Positions 37,007 through 47,481 of a DNA stretch of 64,000 bases are shown here, one piece after another; the first letter of the stretch is position 1; each line of letters begins with the position of its first letter. Under the pieces are notes generated by a model. The model searched no databases. It saw only the letters and a program-made list of their open reading frames with translations, and was not told where the DNA came from. The DNA is from Candidatus Dadabacteria bacterium (GTDB taxonomy: Bacteria; Desulfobacterota_D; UBA1144; Nemesobacterales; Nemesobacteraceae). A program made the position numbers and the translations under genes. The stretch is taken from contig JAJDTG010000015.1 in assembly GCA_022827275.1 (NCBI GenBank), positions 1 through 64,000 on the forward strand, read 5' to 3'.

Positions 37007-37210
37007 ATGGCATTACCCAAGAGAAAGACTTCCAGATCGAAATCGAGAAAAAGAAGAACTCACTATAAAGTCGCGGTGCCGGGAGCTTCCTTCTGTCCCG
37101 AGTGCAACGAGATGAAACCTCCCCACAGGGCGTGTCCCAGCTGCGGTTACTACAAGGGAAGGAATTTCTTCAGACAGGCTCCGGATACGGAAGCCGTTAC
37201 GGAAGACTAA
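37007..37210 (+). CDS. rpmF: 50S ribosomal protein L32
   Basis: The 67-aa protein begins ALPKRKTSRSKSRKRRTHYK, the L32 signature, and keeps a four-cysteine zinc ribbon (CPEC and CPSC). It follows yceD and precedes the fab genes, a common bacterial order. Confidence 0.96.
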   Translation: MALPKRKTSRSKSRKRRTHYKVAVPGASFCPECNEMKPPHRACPSCGYYKGRNFFRQAPDTEAVTED

Positions 37211-37225
37211 AAACACACTGAATCC

Positions 37226-38167
37226 ATGATAGCTTTCCTTTTTCCAGGTCAGGGCTCCCAGTACATTGGTATGGGCGCTGATTTCTGCGCCGAGTTCGCC
37301 GTTGCCAGGGAGACTTTCGAAGAGGCAAACGACGCCCTCGAAATCGACCTTGCGAAGCTCTGCTTTGAAGGCGAGGCACAGACCCTTGCCCTTACCGCGA
37401 ACGCGCAGCCGGCGATACTCACAGCGAGCGTGGCAGCGTTGAGAGTGGTTCTTGAGGAAACGGAAGTAAGGCCGGACCTGGTGGCTGGGCACAGCCTCGG
37501 GGAATTTACGGCCCTTGTCGCCTCTGGGTGCCTCGGGTTCAGCGACGCCGTGCGCACCGTGAGAAAAAGAGGGGAGTTCATGCAGGAAGCGGTTCCCCCG
37601 GGAGTCGGGAAAATGGCTGCCGTGCTCGGCCTCACGTCCGAGGAAGTAAGCGGACTCTGCGCCGAGGTCGCGGGGGAAGATAGCGTGGTTTCCCCGGCCA
37701 ATTTCAATTCGCCCACGCAGACCGTTATCTCGGGAGAAGCCCGGGCCGTCGAGGTGGTGTCTGAGCTTGCCGGGGAAAAAGGGGCAAGACGGGTCGTCCC
37801 TCTTGAGGTGAGCGCGCCTTTTCACTGCTCCCTTATGGAGCCCGCGGCCGCGCGCCTGAAAGACGTTCTCGGGGAAATAAATTTTCATCCCATTAAGTAT
37901 CCCGTGGTCACAAATGTCGGGGCGGAGGCCAACTCCGATTCCGCGAAGGTGGCGGACATTCTGGTGGAGCAGGTGACAAGCCCCGTGAGATGGGCTGAGT
38001 CCCTTGAGTTCCTGAAGGACTCCGGGGTTTCTGAGTTTCTCGAGATCGGCCCCTCCAAGGTTCTGAGCGGCCTTGTGAAAAGAACTCTTAAGGGCGTTCG
38101 CTGCGCCGGTATTGAAAAACCGGACGAGTTACATCATATTAAAGCACATGGAACTGGAACTAACTAA
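37226..38167 (+). CDS. fabD: Malonyl-CoA:ACP transacylase
   Basis: The 313-aa protein has FPGQGSQYIGMG at the start, the catalytic serine in AGHSLGEFTAL and the later His in APFHCSLMEPAAARL. It loads malonyl on ACP. It follows rpmF after 15 nt; plsX and fabH, normally between them, are absent. It overlaps fabG by 20 nt. Confidence 0.95.
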   Translation: MIAFLFPGQGSQYIGMGADFCAEFAVARETFEEANDALEIDLAKLCFEGEAQTLALTANAQPAILTASVAALRVVLEETEVRPDLVAGHSLGEFTALVASGCLGFSDAVRTVRKRGEFMQEAVPPGVGKMAAVLGLTSEEVSGLCAEVAGEDSVVSPANFNSPTQTVISGEARAVEVVSELAGEKGARRVVPLEVSAPFHCSLMEPAAARLKDVLGEINFHPIKYPVVTNVGAEANSDSAKVADILVEQVTSPVRWAESLEFLKDSGVSEFLEIGPSKVLSGLVKRTLKGVRCAGIEKPDELHHIKAHGTGTN

Positions 38168-38897
38168 TCAGGTTGCTCTTATCACGGGCGGATCGCGTGG
38201 GATAGGAAAAGACATTGCGAAGAAACTCGCCTCGTATGGTGCGTACGTGTTGATTAACTACGCAACCAACCGGCAGGCGGCTGAGGAAACCCTGGGGGAG
38301 ATAGAGCAGGACGGGGGCAGCGGCAGGGTGGTCGGCTTTGACGTTTCCGATTTTGACGAGGTTCAAAAAAGCGTGGGGGAACTCTCAAACGAGCTTAACG
38401 GAATACAGATACTTGTTAACAACGCTGGAATAAGGAATGACGGGCTTTTGATGAGGATGGGGGAGGATGACTGGGACCGTGTCATGGATATAAACCTCAA
38501 GGGAACGTTTAACTGCACCAAGGCGGTTTGCAGGGGGATGTTCAAGAACCGTTACGGAAGAATAGTGAATATTATCTCGGCTGCCGGGGAGGCTGGAAAC
38601 CCGGGGCAGGCTAATTACTCCGCCTCGAAAGCCGGGGTAATAGGCTTTACGAAATCGACGGCCAAGGAGTTCAGCCCAAGAGGGATAACGGTAAACGCCG
38701 TAAGTCCCGGTTTTGTTGAAACGGATATTATCGCCGACCTTAATGAGGACATGAGAAAGAAATATCTGGAAGCCATACCTCTCGGCCGCTTCGGCCGCGT
38801 TGAGGATATCTCAAGCGTGGTGTGTTTCCTGATTTCCGAAGGCGCCTCGTATATAACCGGGGAGGTTATAAAGGTTAACGGCGGAATTTACATGTAA
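38148..38897 (+). CDS. fabG: 3-oxoacyl-ACP reductase
   Basis: From ATG 38148 the protein has 249 aa. It is a classical SDR: ITGGSRGIGKDIA, NNAG and catalytic YSASK, ending with the FabG pattern VIKVNGGIYM. It reduces beta-ketoacyl-ACP with NADPH. The start lies inside the end of fabD. Confidence 0.95.
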   Translation: MELELTNQVALITGGSRGIGKDIAKKLASYGAYVLINYATNRQAAEETLGEIEQDGGSGRVVGFDVSDFDEVQKSVGELSNELNGIQILVNNAGIRNDGLLMRMGEDDWDRVMDINLKGTFNCTKAVCRGMFKNRYGRIVNIISAAGEAGNPGQANYSASKAGVIGFTKSTAKEFSPRGITVNAVSPGFVETDIIADLNEDMRKKYLEAIPLGRFGRVEDISSVVCFLISEGASYITGEVIKVNGGIYM

Positions 38898-38921
38898 AAT
38901 TTAGTAGGAGGTTTGACTCAT

Positions 38922-39188
38922 ATGTCAAAGGATAATGCGGAAATTTTAGCCAAGGTAAAGGAGATGGTCGCGAGCCACCTCGGCAAGTCCGAGGAGGAGA
39001 TAACTCCCGATTCTTCCTTTATAGAGGATCTGGGGGCCGACTCGCTTGACCTAGTGGAGCTCATAATGTCCATGGAGGATGAGTTCGGGCTTGAGATCTC
39101 GGATGAAGACGCGGAGAACATAATAACGGTTCAGGACGCGATCAATTTCATCCAGAGTTCAGTTGAAGCCGCTTCGGAGGATGACTGA
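38922..39188 (+). CDS. acpP: Acyl carrier protein
   Basis: The 88-aa acidic protein has the phosphopantetheine site [21 protein letters not shown] lies about 11 nt before ATG 38922. It sits between fabG and fabF as usual. Confidence 0.96.
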   Translation: MSKDNAEILAKVKEMVASHLGKSEEEITPDSSFIEDLGADSLDLVELIMSMEDEFGLEISDEDAENIITVQDAINFIQSSVEAASEDD

Positions 39189-39194
39189 GGTAAG

Positions 39195-40427
39195 ATGTCA
39201 AGAAGGGTAGTGGTTACAGGCATAGGGCTCATAACGCCCGTCGGTGTGGGGAACGACGCCACGTGGTCTTCGATCTGCGAAGGGACCCCCGGAGTGAGCA
39301 GGGTTTCGTCCTTCGATCCTTCGGATCTTAAAACGCAGATCGCCGGGCAGGTGGAGGATTTCGATCCGACGCTCTACATGGAGCCCAAGGACGCGAAGAG
39401 AAACGACAGGTTCATTCAGCTCTCCATCGCGTCAACAGCGCTTGCGCTCTCTGACGCGGGGCTTGAGGTTACCGACGATATCTCCGGGCGCACGGGGACT
39501 TTTATCGGATCGGGAATCGGCGGGATGAAGACCTTCTACGACACCGTACTTACAATGGAGAACAAGGGCCCCAACCGCGTTTCTCCATTTTTCATACCGA
39601 ACATAGTGACCAACATGGCTTCGGGGTACGTCTCGATAAGGTTCAACGCCAAGGGTCCCAACTGTTCTTCGACGACAGCGTGTTCCGCAAGCGGTCACTC
39701 GCTTGCGCTTTCCGCCAAGATAATAAAGGACGGCAAGGCGGACGTTATGATAGCCGGCGGGGCCGAAGCTCCGCTGATCCCCCTTACCTTCGCGGCCTTT
39801 AACGCCATGAAGGCGCTTTCGACCAGAAACGACGATCCCGAGACCGCTTCAAGGCCGTTTGAGGCCGGGCGCGACGGATTTATCCTTTCAGAAGGGGCGG
39901 GGGTGCTGATCCTCGAAGAACTCGAGTTCGCGAAAAAAAGGGGCGCCAGAATATACGCCGAGGTGCTGGGCTCGGGAATGAGCGCGGACGCCTTTCACAT
40001 CACGGCGCCTTCGCTTGAGGGACCGAGCAGCTGCATGAGCGCGGCTCTTTCGGATTCGGGCCTTAATCCAGAGGACGTGGACTACATAAACGCCCACGGA
40101 ACCTCGACGCGTCTTAACGACGTTAACGAGACCAACGCGATCAAGGAAGTGTTCGGCGAGGACGCCCGGCGAATTCCGGTTAGTTCCACGAAATCCATGA
40201 CCGGCCACCTGCTCGGCGCTGCGGGCGCGGTGGAAGCGGCAATCTGCGTGCTTGCGCTTCGAGACGGCGTTTTGCCGCCGACTATAAACCTCTTTGAGAG
40301 CGATCCCGAATGCGACCTGGATTACGTTCCGCACACCGCCAGGGAGAGCGACATAGAGGTGGCGCTCAGCAATTCCTACGGTTTCGGCGGAACTAACGTG
40401 AGCGTCGCGCTTCGCAAATTCAGCTGA
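39195..40427 (+). CDS. fabF: 3-oxoacyl-ACP synthase II
   Basis: The 410-aa condensing enzyme has the active-site cysteine in STTACSASGHSLAL, histidines in NAHGTSTRLND and SMTGHLLGAAGAVEA, and the C-terminal SNSYGFGGTN. It elongates acyl-ACP with malonyl-ACP and starts 6 nt after acpP. Confidence 0.96.
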   Translation: MSRRVVVTGIGLITPVGVGNDATWSSICEGTPGVSRVSSFDPSDLKTQIAGQVEDFDPTLYMEPKDAKRNDRFIQLSIASTALALSDAGLEVTDDISGRTGTFIGSGIGGMKTFYDTVLTMENKGPNRVSPFFIPNIVTNMASGYVSIRFNAKGPNCSSTTACSASGHSLALSAKIIKDGKADVMIAGGAEAPLIPLTFAAFNAMKALSTRNDDPETASRPFEAGRDGFILSEGAGVLILEELEFAKKRGARIYAEVLGSGMSADAFHITAPSLEGPSSCMSAALSDSGLNPEDVDYINAHGTSTRLNDVNETNAIKEVFGEDARRIPVSSTKSMTGHLLGAAGAVEAAICVLALRDGVLPPTINLFESDPECDLDYVPHTARESDIEVALSNSYGFGGTNVSVALRKFS

Positions 40428-40438
40428 CCTCCCTGAGT

Positions 40439-40453
40439 CGGGGAAAATCCCCG
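40439..40453 (+). terminator. Short hairpin after fabF
   Basis: CGGGGA-AAA-TCCCCG forms a 6-bp stem 12 nt after the fabF stop. There is no T tract, so it is at best a weak or factor-assisted terminator between convergent fabF and hipA. Confidence 0.4.
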
Positions 40454-40593
40454 GCGATTCCCCCCATTGTCTTGTCCTGCCAGATAGCTTTCGGGGCTGT
40501 TATTAATAATTGCAGTAGAGTAATGCTGGTTGTCCGGTTTGCTGCAGGGAGAAGGACTGTACTGCTTGCTTCCTGGGGGAAGACATGCAGGTG

Positions 40594-41814
40594 TCATACC
40601 TCCAGGGGGATGATCTTAAGATGATCCTCTATGGCCTTTACGGCATTGCCCGGCAACGGAAGATTTGCCTTCTCCGCATTCCAGTAATGGTGAAACGACG
40701 CAACGGTCTCGCGCACAGTGTCCAGAACAAGCTTCTCCGGCAGCAAGGCCTTGGCGGCAAGATGGGAAAGCTCGTCCTCTGAATAGCGATCAAAGCGCTT
40801 GGTCCGGCTGAATTTCAAAGCGGCCTCGCTGTCCTCAATATAAGCAATAGTGGAAACAAAGTCGTAGGCCGGCGCCAGCGCCGCGTTGCGCCTGTCGGGA
40901 TAAATGAGGGACCAGTTCTTAAGGTGCATGTCGGCATTGCCGATAAGCACATTGAAGGTCAGGCGGCGGATAAACTCGGCAATGTCCCCCTCGCCGCATT
41001 CGGCCCCGATAACCGTGGCAATGTTGCGCGCGCTTGCCTTTTTATACTTGTCCTCCGGATAGACACCGAAAACCTGCGCGAAGTCCTCGACGTGAACCGC
41101 GCCGCCGTCATCTGACCGGTCAAAGCGCCTGACGGCAAGCGCCTGTCCGCTTAAGCGACCGATGTCTTCGGGCAGGTCTTCAATCGCGTCGACTCTGACG
41201 AGGCGTACCTCCGGCACGTTTATGCCCAGGAGCCGGGCAAGTGTCATCATCGAGAACTCGTTCTCGGGCACGCCCGCGAAACTGAGCGAAGGCAGCTTGA
41301 CTATCCATGAACCGCCGACACCTCCGGCCGGGAGGGCAAGACCGCCGCGAGCCTTCTCAACGGCTGAAAATTTCAGCTGTACGCCGGCCAGGGAAAATCG
41401 CAGGGCCCTCTCGCGCCTGCCGCTGCCGCGGCTGCTCTTGTCGGAGACATCCGGCGGCCATAGTTCACCGCCCGGGGGCGTGACGGTGATCGCTCCCGGC
41501 AGGTCTGCGCCAAGGGCCCAGAGCAGGAAGAACTCGCGAACGGGTTTTACCCCCGCTCGCTCCGCGAGGTAGGTACGCATGGGCTCTTCGGGAAGCAGGT
41601 TTGAAAAAAACGGTATCAGCCGCGTCTGCGTGGGCGGAAACCCGGTAATCAGTTCTCCGAACCGGTTCTTGAACCCCAGACCGAGCGTGGGCCTTGCGGC
41701 ATCCCCGATATAGGAGTCGTTGAAGGCGAACAAGGCGCGGTCGTCGCCGACGCGTGTCAGCGTGCCTATGGGGTCGCCGTAAAGCAGGACATCCAGAACA
41801 TGTACGTCAGTCAT
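40594..41814 (-). CDS. hipA: HipA-family serine/threonine kinase toxin
   Basis: From ATG 41814 the protein has 406 aa. The catalytic segment is NADMHLKNWSLIYPD and the metal Asp lies in APAYDFVSTIAY; the N-terminal HipA region (PTLGLGFKNRFGELITGFPP) is present. E. coli HipA phosphorylates glutamyl-tRNA synthetase and causes persistence. The start overlaps the hipB stop by 8 nt. All catalytic residues are intact. Confidence 0.92.
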   Translation of the reverse strand: MTDVHVLDVLLYGDPIGTLTRVGDDRALFAFNDSYIGDAARPTLGLGFKNRFGELITGFPPTQTRLIPFFSNLLPEEPMRTYLAERAGVKPVREFFLLWALGADLPGAITVTPPGGELWPPDVSDKSSRGSGRRERALRFSLAGVQLKFSAVEKARGGLALPAGGVGGSWIVKLPSLSFAGVPENEFSMMTLARLLGINVPEVRLVRVDAIEDLPEDIGRLSGQALAVRRFDRSDDGGAVHVEDFAQVFGVYPEDKYKKASARNIATVIGAECGEGDIAEFIRRLTFNVLIGNADMHLKNWSLIYPDRRNAALAPAYDFVSTIAYIEDSEAALKFSRTKRFDRYSEDELSHLAAKALLPEKLVLDTVRETVASFHHYWNAEKANLPLPGNAVKAIEDHLKIIPLEV

Positions 41815-42133
41815 CTCCTTCCTCATCAAGACTGTAGAGCGGCTGCGGGGCTGCCCTTTCCCGTAATGCGTCCGCGGCGCTGCTGCGCGCAAGGGATTTC
41901 AAGGCGGGAACAACCTTGCGCGGGACGAGCGCGAGCTCCAGGTCAAGAGTTCTGGCAAGCGCTACCAGGCTTGAGAGCCTGAGGTCGACCGCGCCGTTTT
42001 CAATCTTTGAGATATGGCCCTGCGGAACGCCCGCTTTTTTGCCGAGTTCACGCTGACTGAGCCCCTTTGCCTCGCGGGCCTTCCTCAGCGCGCGGGCTAT
42101 ATGTTCAATCGCATAGTTCATTTTGATATCCAA
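41807..42133 (-). CDS. hipB: HipB-type XRE antitoxin
   Basis: The 108-aa protein has a Cro/CI-type HTH (GLSQRELGKKAGVPQGHISK) followed by ALARTLDLELALVPR, the HipB dimer segment, and a charged tail. ATG 42133 or 42121 may be used. It binds HipA and represses the operon; a candidate operator lies directly upstream. Confidence 0.9.
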   Translation of the reverse strand: MDIKMNYAIEHIARALRKAREAKGLSQRELGKKAGVPQGHISKIENGAVDLRLSSLVALARTLDLELALVPRKVVPALKSLARSSAADALRERAAPQPLYSLDEEGDD

Positions 42134-42135
42134 TT

Positions 42136-42193
42136 CTATATTGAAAACGATTTTTAATATAGCTTAATATATCACACCGAAAGAGATAGGCAA
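42136..42193 (-). promoter_or_regulatory. hipBA promoter and operator
   Basis: On the minus strand TTGCCT (42193-42188) and TATATT (42171-42166) are 16 nt apart. A perfect 7-bp inverted repeat, CTATATT (42136-42142) and AATATAG (42156-42162) with a 13-nt spacer, covers the expected transcription start, ideal for repression by HipB. Confidence 0.6.
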
Positions 42194-42409
42194 GGTTTAA
42201 TATGCTAATCTATATAAAATATTATATTTGATATATTATTAGGTATCAATGTCGGACCGTTGCCGGAAAGACCAGGACAGGAAATATTCTTCCACACGTG
42301 GTTCTCCGACATAAAGCGGGAAGAAACTGTTTTATTTTTCCGCTCGTTTCGGTAAAATACCCGGCTAACTCTCCGCAAATGCGGAACCTTGAAGAGAGAG
42401 AGGTACAGT

Positions 42410-45076
42410 ATGGCTTTAACTAATCATCTGGGGGCTCTCTCCGACCTCGCGGTCGGGGACAAAACCTACAAGATATACTCCCTCGCGAAGCTTGAATCGC
42501 GCTACGGAGCATCTATTTCCAGACTTCCTTTTTCAATAAGAATACTGCTTGAGAATGTGCTCAGGAACCTTGACGGGAAAACCGTGACGGAGCAGCACGT
42601 TGAGTCCCTTGCCAACTGGGATCCCTCGAACGCCGAGGCCAAGGAAATCCCCTACAACCCCGCGAGGGTGATACTCCAGGACTTCACGGGAGTTCCCTGC
42701 GTGGTTGACCTTGCCGCCATGAGGTCGGTGGTCGAGAAAAAAGGGGGAGACCCCTCGCTTGTGAACCCCATAGTGCCCGTTGATCTGGTCATAGACCACT
42801 CCGTTCAGGTTGATTATTTCGCAAGCGGCGACGCTTTCGGCAAGAACGTGGAAGTCGAATACGAAAGAAACAGGGAAAGATATACGTTCCTTAAGTGGGC
42901 CCAGGGCTCTTTTGACAATTTCAGGGTCGTGCCGCCGGGAACCGGAATAGTGCACCAGGTGAACCTTGAGTGCCTTGCGAGCGTGGTCGTCTCAAAGCAG
43001 GTCGATTCGGAGTCGGTTGCGTATCCAGACACCCTGGTGGGAACGGATTCCCACACGACCATGATAAACGGCCTGAGCGTCATGGGCTGGGGAGTAGGGG
43101 GAATAGAGGCAGAGGCGTGCATGCTCGGGCAGCCGCTTTACATGCTGATACCTGACGTCATCGGATTCAGGCTCACGGGCCGACTCTCCCAGGGGGTTAC
43201 CGCGACGGACCTGGTTCTCACGGTGACCGAGATGCTGAGAAAAAAAGGGGTTGTCGGCAAGTTCGTCGAGTTTTTCGGGCCCGGAGTGAGCAATCTCGCG
43301 CTCTCCGACCAGGCCACTATAGCGAACATGGCTCCCGAGTACGGAGCCACCATGGGATTTTTCCCGGTAGACGCGGAAACCCTGCGATACCTCGAGACGA
43401 CGGGCAGGGATGACGCCGCCACGCTGGTTGAGGCCTACACCAAGGAACAGAAGATGTTCAGAACCGACGACGCCGAGGATCCGGTTTACACCGATACGCT
43501 GGAGCTTGACATATCGACGGTGGAACCCTCCCTTGCGGGCCCGAGCCGCCCGCAGGACAGGATATCGCTTGGGGACATGAAAAGCTCCTACCACGAGAAC
43601 CTCGAGGCTAGAGGGCTTGCCGCAAACGGGGACGCCTCGCGCGCCGCAAACGGAATCTCGGACGGCTCCGTCGTAATAGCCGCCATCACCAGCTGCACCA
43701 ACACATCTAATCCCTCCGTCATGGTAGGGGCGGGCCTTTTCGCCAAGAAGGCAGTCGAGAGAGGGCTCACCGTTTCGCCTTACGTTAAAACAAGCCTGGC
43801 GCCGGGATCAAGGGTGGTAACGGATTACTTAAACGCCGCGGGACTTACCCCGTATCTTGAAGAACTGGGCTTTGATCTCGTCGGGTACGGATGCACGACC
43901 TGCATAGGAAACAGCGGCCCGCTTCCAGAAGACGTGGACGCGGCCATAAGAGAGGGCGATCTTACCTGCGCCGCGGTTCTTAGCGGAAACCGCAATTTTG
44001 AGGGCAGGGTGCACCCGCTCGTCAAGTTCGCCTACCTGGCGTCGCCTCCGCTCGTGGTGGCGTTCGCGATAGCCGGCAAGGTGGGAGTTGATCTCTACAC
44101 CGAACCCCTAGGGGTCGGAAGCGACGGGAACGAAGTGTACTTAAAGGACATCTGGCCGACGCAGCAGGAGATAATCGACACCGTTTCGCAGTCAATCACC
44201 CCCGAGATATTCAACAACCAGTACTCGAGGGTTTTCGAGGGCGATGAGACCTGGAAGTCTCTTGAGGCCCCGCAGTCAAATATCTACGAGTGGGATACGG
44301 AATCAACCTACATACAGGAGCCCCCGTTTTTCGATGATTTCCCGCTTGAGCCGGAAGACCCGGGGGACATAGAGAACGCGAACGTGCTAGCCTTGCTTGG
44401 AGACTCGATAACCACGGACCATATTTCCCCGGCGGGCTCCATTCCCAAGGACGGCCCCGCGGGCGGCTACCTTATCTCGAAGGGCGTTACCCAGAGGAGC
44501 TTTAACAGCTTCGGCTCAAGGAGAGGTAACCACGAGGTCATGATCCGCGGATCGTTTGCCAACATAAGGATAAGAAACAAGATGGTCGGAGGAAAGGAAG
44601 GAGGGTTGACCGTGCACGTTCCCACGGGAGAGGAAATGTCGATTTACGAAGCGTCCTCAAGGTACATGAGCGACGGGACGGACCTTGTCGTGATCGGCGG
44701 GAAGGAGTACGGGACGGGAAGTTCCCGGGACTGGGCGGCGAAGGGAACCGCTCTTCTGGGCGCAAGGTGCGTCATAGCCGAGAGCTTTGAGCGGATTCAC
44801 CGGAGCAACCTGGTGGGAATGGGTGTTCTGCCCCTTCAGTTCGAAGAGGGGCAAAGCGCCGAGTCCCTCGGCCTGACGGGCTTTGAGACTTTCAGTATAA
44901 GCGGGATTTCAGAGGATCTTTACCCGGGCAAACGGATGACGGTAACCGTGACGGACTCAGGCGGCGGGCAGAGAGAATTTCACGCCACATGCAGGCTCGA
45001 TACGCCGGTTGAGGTCGAATATTACCGCAACGGCGGGATACTTCAGACCGTCCTGCGTCAGATGATATCAGGGTAG
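42410..45076 (+). CDS. acnA: Aconitate hydratase
   Basis: The 888-aa enzyme carries the 4Fe-4S cysteines in [13 protein letters not shown] and [14 protein letters not shown], and [17 protein letters not shown] typical of AcnA. It isomerises citrate to isocitrate. ATG 42410 has GAGAGAGG about 6 nt upstream. It opens a run of TCA genes in one direction. Confidence 0.95.
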   Translation: MALTNHLGALSDLAVGDKTYKIYSLAKLESRYGASISRLPFSIRILLENVLRNLDGKTVTEQHVESLANWDPSNAEAKEIPYNPARVILQDFTGVPCVVDLAAMRSVVEKKGGDPSLVNPIVPVDLVIDHSVQVDYFASGDAFGKNVEVEYERNRERYTFLKWAQGSFDNFRVVPPGTGIVHQVNLECLASVVVSKQVDSESVAYPDTLVGTDSHTTMINGLSVMGWGVGGIEAEACMLGQPLYMLIPDVIGFRLTGRLSQGVTATDLVLTVTEMLRKKGVVGKFVEFFGPGVSNLALSDQATIANMAPEYGATMGFFPVDAETLRYLETTGRDDAATLVEAYTKEQKMFRTDDAEDPVYTDTLELDISTVEPSLAGPSRPQDRISLGDMKSSYHENLEARGLAANGDASRAANGISDGSVVIAAITSCTNTSNPSVMVGAGLFAKKAVERGLTVSPYVKTSLAPGSRVVTDYLNAAGLTPYLEELGFDLVGYGCTTCIGNSGPLPEDVDAAIREGDLTCAAVLSGNRNFEGRVHPLVKFAYLASPPLVVAFAIAGKVGVDLYTEPLGVGSDGNEVYLKDIWPTQQEIIDTVSQSITPEIFNNQYSRVFEGDETWKSLEAPQSNIYEWDTESTYIQEPPFFDDFPLEPEDPGDIENANVLALLGDSITTDHISPAGSIPKDGPAGGYLISKGVTQRSFNSFGSRRGNHEVMIRGSFANIRIRNKMVGGKEGGLTVHVPTGEEMSIYEASSRYMSDGTDLVVIGGKEYGTGSSRDWAAKGTALLGARCVIAESFERIHRSNLVGMGVLPLQFEEGQSAESLGLTGFETFSISGISEDLYPGKRMTVTVTDSGGGQREFHATCRLDTPVEVEYYRNGGILQTVLRQMISG

Positions 45077-45090
45077 GTGGAGAGGCGGAT

Positions 45091-45119
45091 TTGAAAAGGG
45101 TGGTTTTTTTCATTATATT
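45091..45119 (+). promoter_or_regulatory. Promoter before icd
   Basis: TTGAAA (45091-45096) and TATATT (45114-45119) are 17 nt apart, 44 nt before icd, so icd and the following genes may be transcribed apart from acnA. Confidence 0.6.
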
Positions 45120-45162
45120 GTAAGATTTAAATTTTGGTTTAGTTAAAAAGGAGAAGCGTTCA

Positions 45163-46407
45163 ATGACAGTCCCAAACGGAGAAAAGATACAAATTGACGA
45201 GGAGAGCAGGAAGCTTATAATCCCCGACAACCCGATAATTCCCTTCATAGAAGGCGACGGGATAGGCCCCGACATCTGGCACGCGTCCCAGATAGTGTTC
45301 GACGCCGCGGTCGAAAAGGCTTACGGAGGAACAAAGAAGATAACCTGGCTCGAGGTGCTGGCTGGTGAGAAGGCGTACGAGAAGACCGGCGAATGGCTTC
45401 CCGAGGAAACCACCGAAACGATAAAGGAGTACATAGTTGCAATCAAGGGCCCGCTTACCACTCCCGTGGGAGGCGGAATAAGGAGCCTCAACGTTGCTCT
45501 TCGCCAGATACTTGATCTGTACGCCTGTGTCCGGCCCGTAAGATGGATCAAGGGAACCCCGAACCCTCTTCTTGTTCCCGGCAAGCTTGACGTCGTGATA
45601 TTCAGGGAGAACACCGAGGACGTGTACGCGGGAATCGAGTGGGAGAGCGGTACCCCGGAAGCGAACGCCGTGAGGGAGTATCTCGTCGAGAATTACGGGG
45701 TTAACATCCGCGAGCTCAGCGGAATAGGAATAAAGCCCATAAGTCCTTTCGGAACCAAGAGGCTTGTGCGAAAGGCGATCGAATACGCAATAGAGTACAA
45801 AAGAAAGAGCGTCACCCTCGTTCACAAGGGCAACATAATGAAGTTCACCGAGGGCGCCTTCCGCGAATGGGGCTACGAGCTTGCAAAAGAGGAGTTCCCT
45901 GAGATCACAATAACCGAGGATGAACTCTGGGACGATTACGGCGGCAAGCAGCCCGAGGGCAAGATCGTCATAAAGGACCGCATAGCCGACAGCATGTTCC
46001 AGCAGGTTCTGACAAGACCCAGCGAATACGACGTGATGGCCATGCCTAACCTAAACGGCGACTACATGTCAGATGCCTGCGCCGCGCAGGTAGGAGGTCT
46101 CGGAGTCGCTCCGGGCGGCAACATAGGCGATTACCTGGCGGTTTTCGAAGCCACCCACGGAACCGCTCCCAAGTACACCGGGCAGGACAAGGTAAACCCG
46201 GGTTCCGTGATACTTTCGGGAGTCATGATGTTCCAGTACCTTGGATGGCACGAGGCTGCCGAGCTTGTTTTCAGGGCGATGGAGGAGACCGTTCTGCAGA
46301 AAACGGTTACCTATGACCTCGAGAGACAGATGGACGGGGCGACCCTTCTTAAGTGTTCCGAGTACGGAGAGGCCATCGTGTCAAACATGGACAAGGTAAT
46401 GGACTAG
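45163..46407 (+). CDS. icd: Isocitrate dehydrogenase (NADP type)
   Basis: The 414-aa enzyme has [13 protein letters not shown], the substrate-binding [15 protein letters not shown] and [16 protein letters not shown], and the metal site in [17 protein letters not shown]. The closest type is the bacterial homodimeric NADP enzyme; the phosphorylatable serine S is in GGIRSLN. It makes 2-oxoglutarate. Confidence 0.95.
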   Translation: MTVPNGEKIQIDEESRKLIIPDNPIIPFIEGDGIGPDIWHASQIVFDAAVEKAYGGTKKITWLEVLAGEKAYEKTGEWLPEETTETIKEYIVAIKGPLTTPVGGGIRSLNVALRQILDLYACVRPVRWIKGTPNPLLVPGKLDVVIFRENTEDVYAGIEWESGTPEANAVREYLVENYGVNIRELSGIGIKPISPFGTKRLVRKAIEYAIEYKRKSVTLVHKGNIMKFTEGAFREWGYELAKEEFPEITITEDELWDDYGGKQPEGKIVIKDRIADSMFQQVLTRPSEYDVMAMPNLNGDYMSDACAAQVGGLGVAPGGNIGDYLAVFEATHGTAPKYTGQDKVNPGSVILSGVMMFQYLGWHEAAELVFRAMEETVLQKTVTYDLERQMDGATLLKCSEYGEAIVSNMDKVMD

Positions 46408-46450
46408 AGGGGCTCGCGGCACAGCAAATCTTTTCAAAAGGAGTGGAATC

Positions 46451-47398
46451 TTGAAGAACGGCAGAGCGAAAATTTCTGTGATAGGTGCGGGAAACGTCGG
46501 CGCGTCGGCGGCGTTTCGGATTGCACAGCTTGAACTTGCCGACGTGGCTTTGATCGACATAGTGGAGGGAATTCCGGAGGGGAAGGCGCTTGACCTTGCC
46601 CAGATGTGCCCGATTACGGGAAGCGACGTAAATCTCGTCGGTTCAACCAATTACGAAGACACGGCAGGTTCAGACGTGGTGATAATCACCTCGGGCATCC
46701 CGAGAAAGCCCGGGATGAGCCGTGACGATCTTATCTCGACGAACACCAAGGTTGTAAAGAGCGTTACGGAGCAGGTGGTTTCCCATTCCCCGGACGCTAT
46801 ACTAATACTGGTCACCAACCCGCTTGACGCCATGGTTTACGTGGCGCACAGGGTAAGCGGCCTTTCGGACAGCAAGGTGATGGGGATGGCAGGGGTACTC
46901 GATTCCGCGCGTTTCCGCGCGTTTATCGCGATGGAGCTCGGGGTGTCGGTTGAGAACATAAACGCATCGGTTCTCGGCGGACACGGAGACACGATGGTTC
47001 CGCTTCTTAGCAACACCACTGTGTCGGGTATTCCAATAGCGCAGCTTGTCCCCGCCGACAGGCTAGACGCGATGGTCGACCGCACCAGGGCGGGAGGAGC
47101 CGAGATAGTAGCGCTTCTTAAGACCGGAAGCGCCTTTTACGCCCCAGCGGTAGCCGCGGTGGAAATGGCCGAGGCGATAATAAAAGACAAGAAGAAGGTA
47201 CTGCCCTGCTGCGTCTACGCGGACGGACACTACGGAGTGGAGGATACGTTCGTGGGTCTTCCCGTGAGGCTCGGCGCGGAAGGGGTCGAGGAGATAATAG
47301 GAGTTGAGATCTCCAGCGAGGAGATGGAGGCTCTGCATGTCTCGGCGGGCAAGGTGAAAGAGCTTTGCGAAGTAATTGACGGAATGGGAATCCTCTAG
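46451..47398 (+). CDS. mdh: Malate dehydrogenase (LDH-like type)
   Basis: The 315-aa protein has the Rossmann start ISVIGAGNVGASAAF, the malate-specific arginine in IPRKPGMSRDDL, and the catalytic His in LGGHGDTMVPLL. A TTG start at 46451 is supported by AAAGGAG 8 nt upstream. It oxidises malate to oxaloacetate. Confidence 0.95.
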   Translation: MKNGRAKISVIGAGNVGASAAFRIAQLELADVALIDIVEGIPEGKALDLAQMCPITGSDVNLVGSTNYEDTAGSDVVIITSGIPRKPGMSRDDLISTNTKVVKSVTEQVVSHSPDAILILVTNPLDAMVYVAHRVSGLSDSKVMGMAGVLDSARFRAFIAMELGVSVENINASVLGGHGDTMVPLLSNTTVSGIPIAQLVPADRLDAMVDRTRAGGAEIVALLKTGSAFYAPAVAAVEMAEAIIKDKKKVLPCCVYADGHYGVEDTFVGLPVRLGAEGVEEIIGVEISSEEMEALHVSAGKVKELCEVIDGMGIL

Positions 47399-47481
47399 GG
47401 TTCCGCTCACGTTCCGCCCCCCGGCGCCGTCTATGATCTCGGACGGACGCTCCGGAAATATTTTTTGGAGGTTTCTACAAT

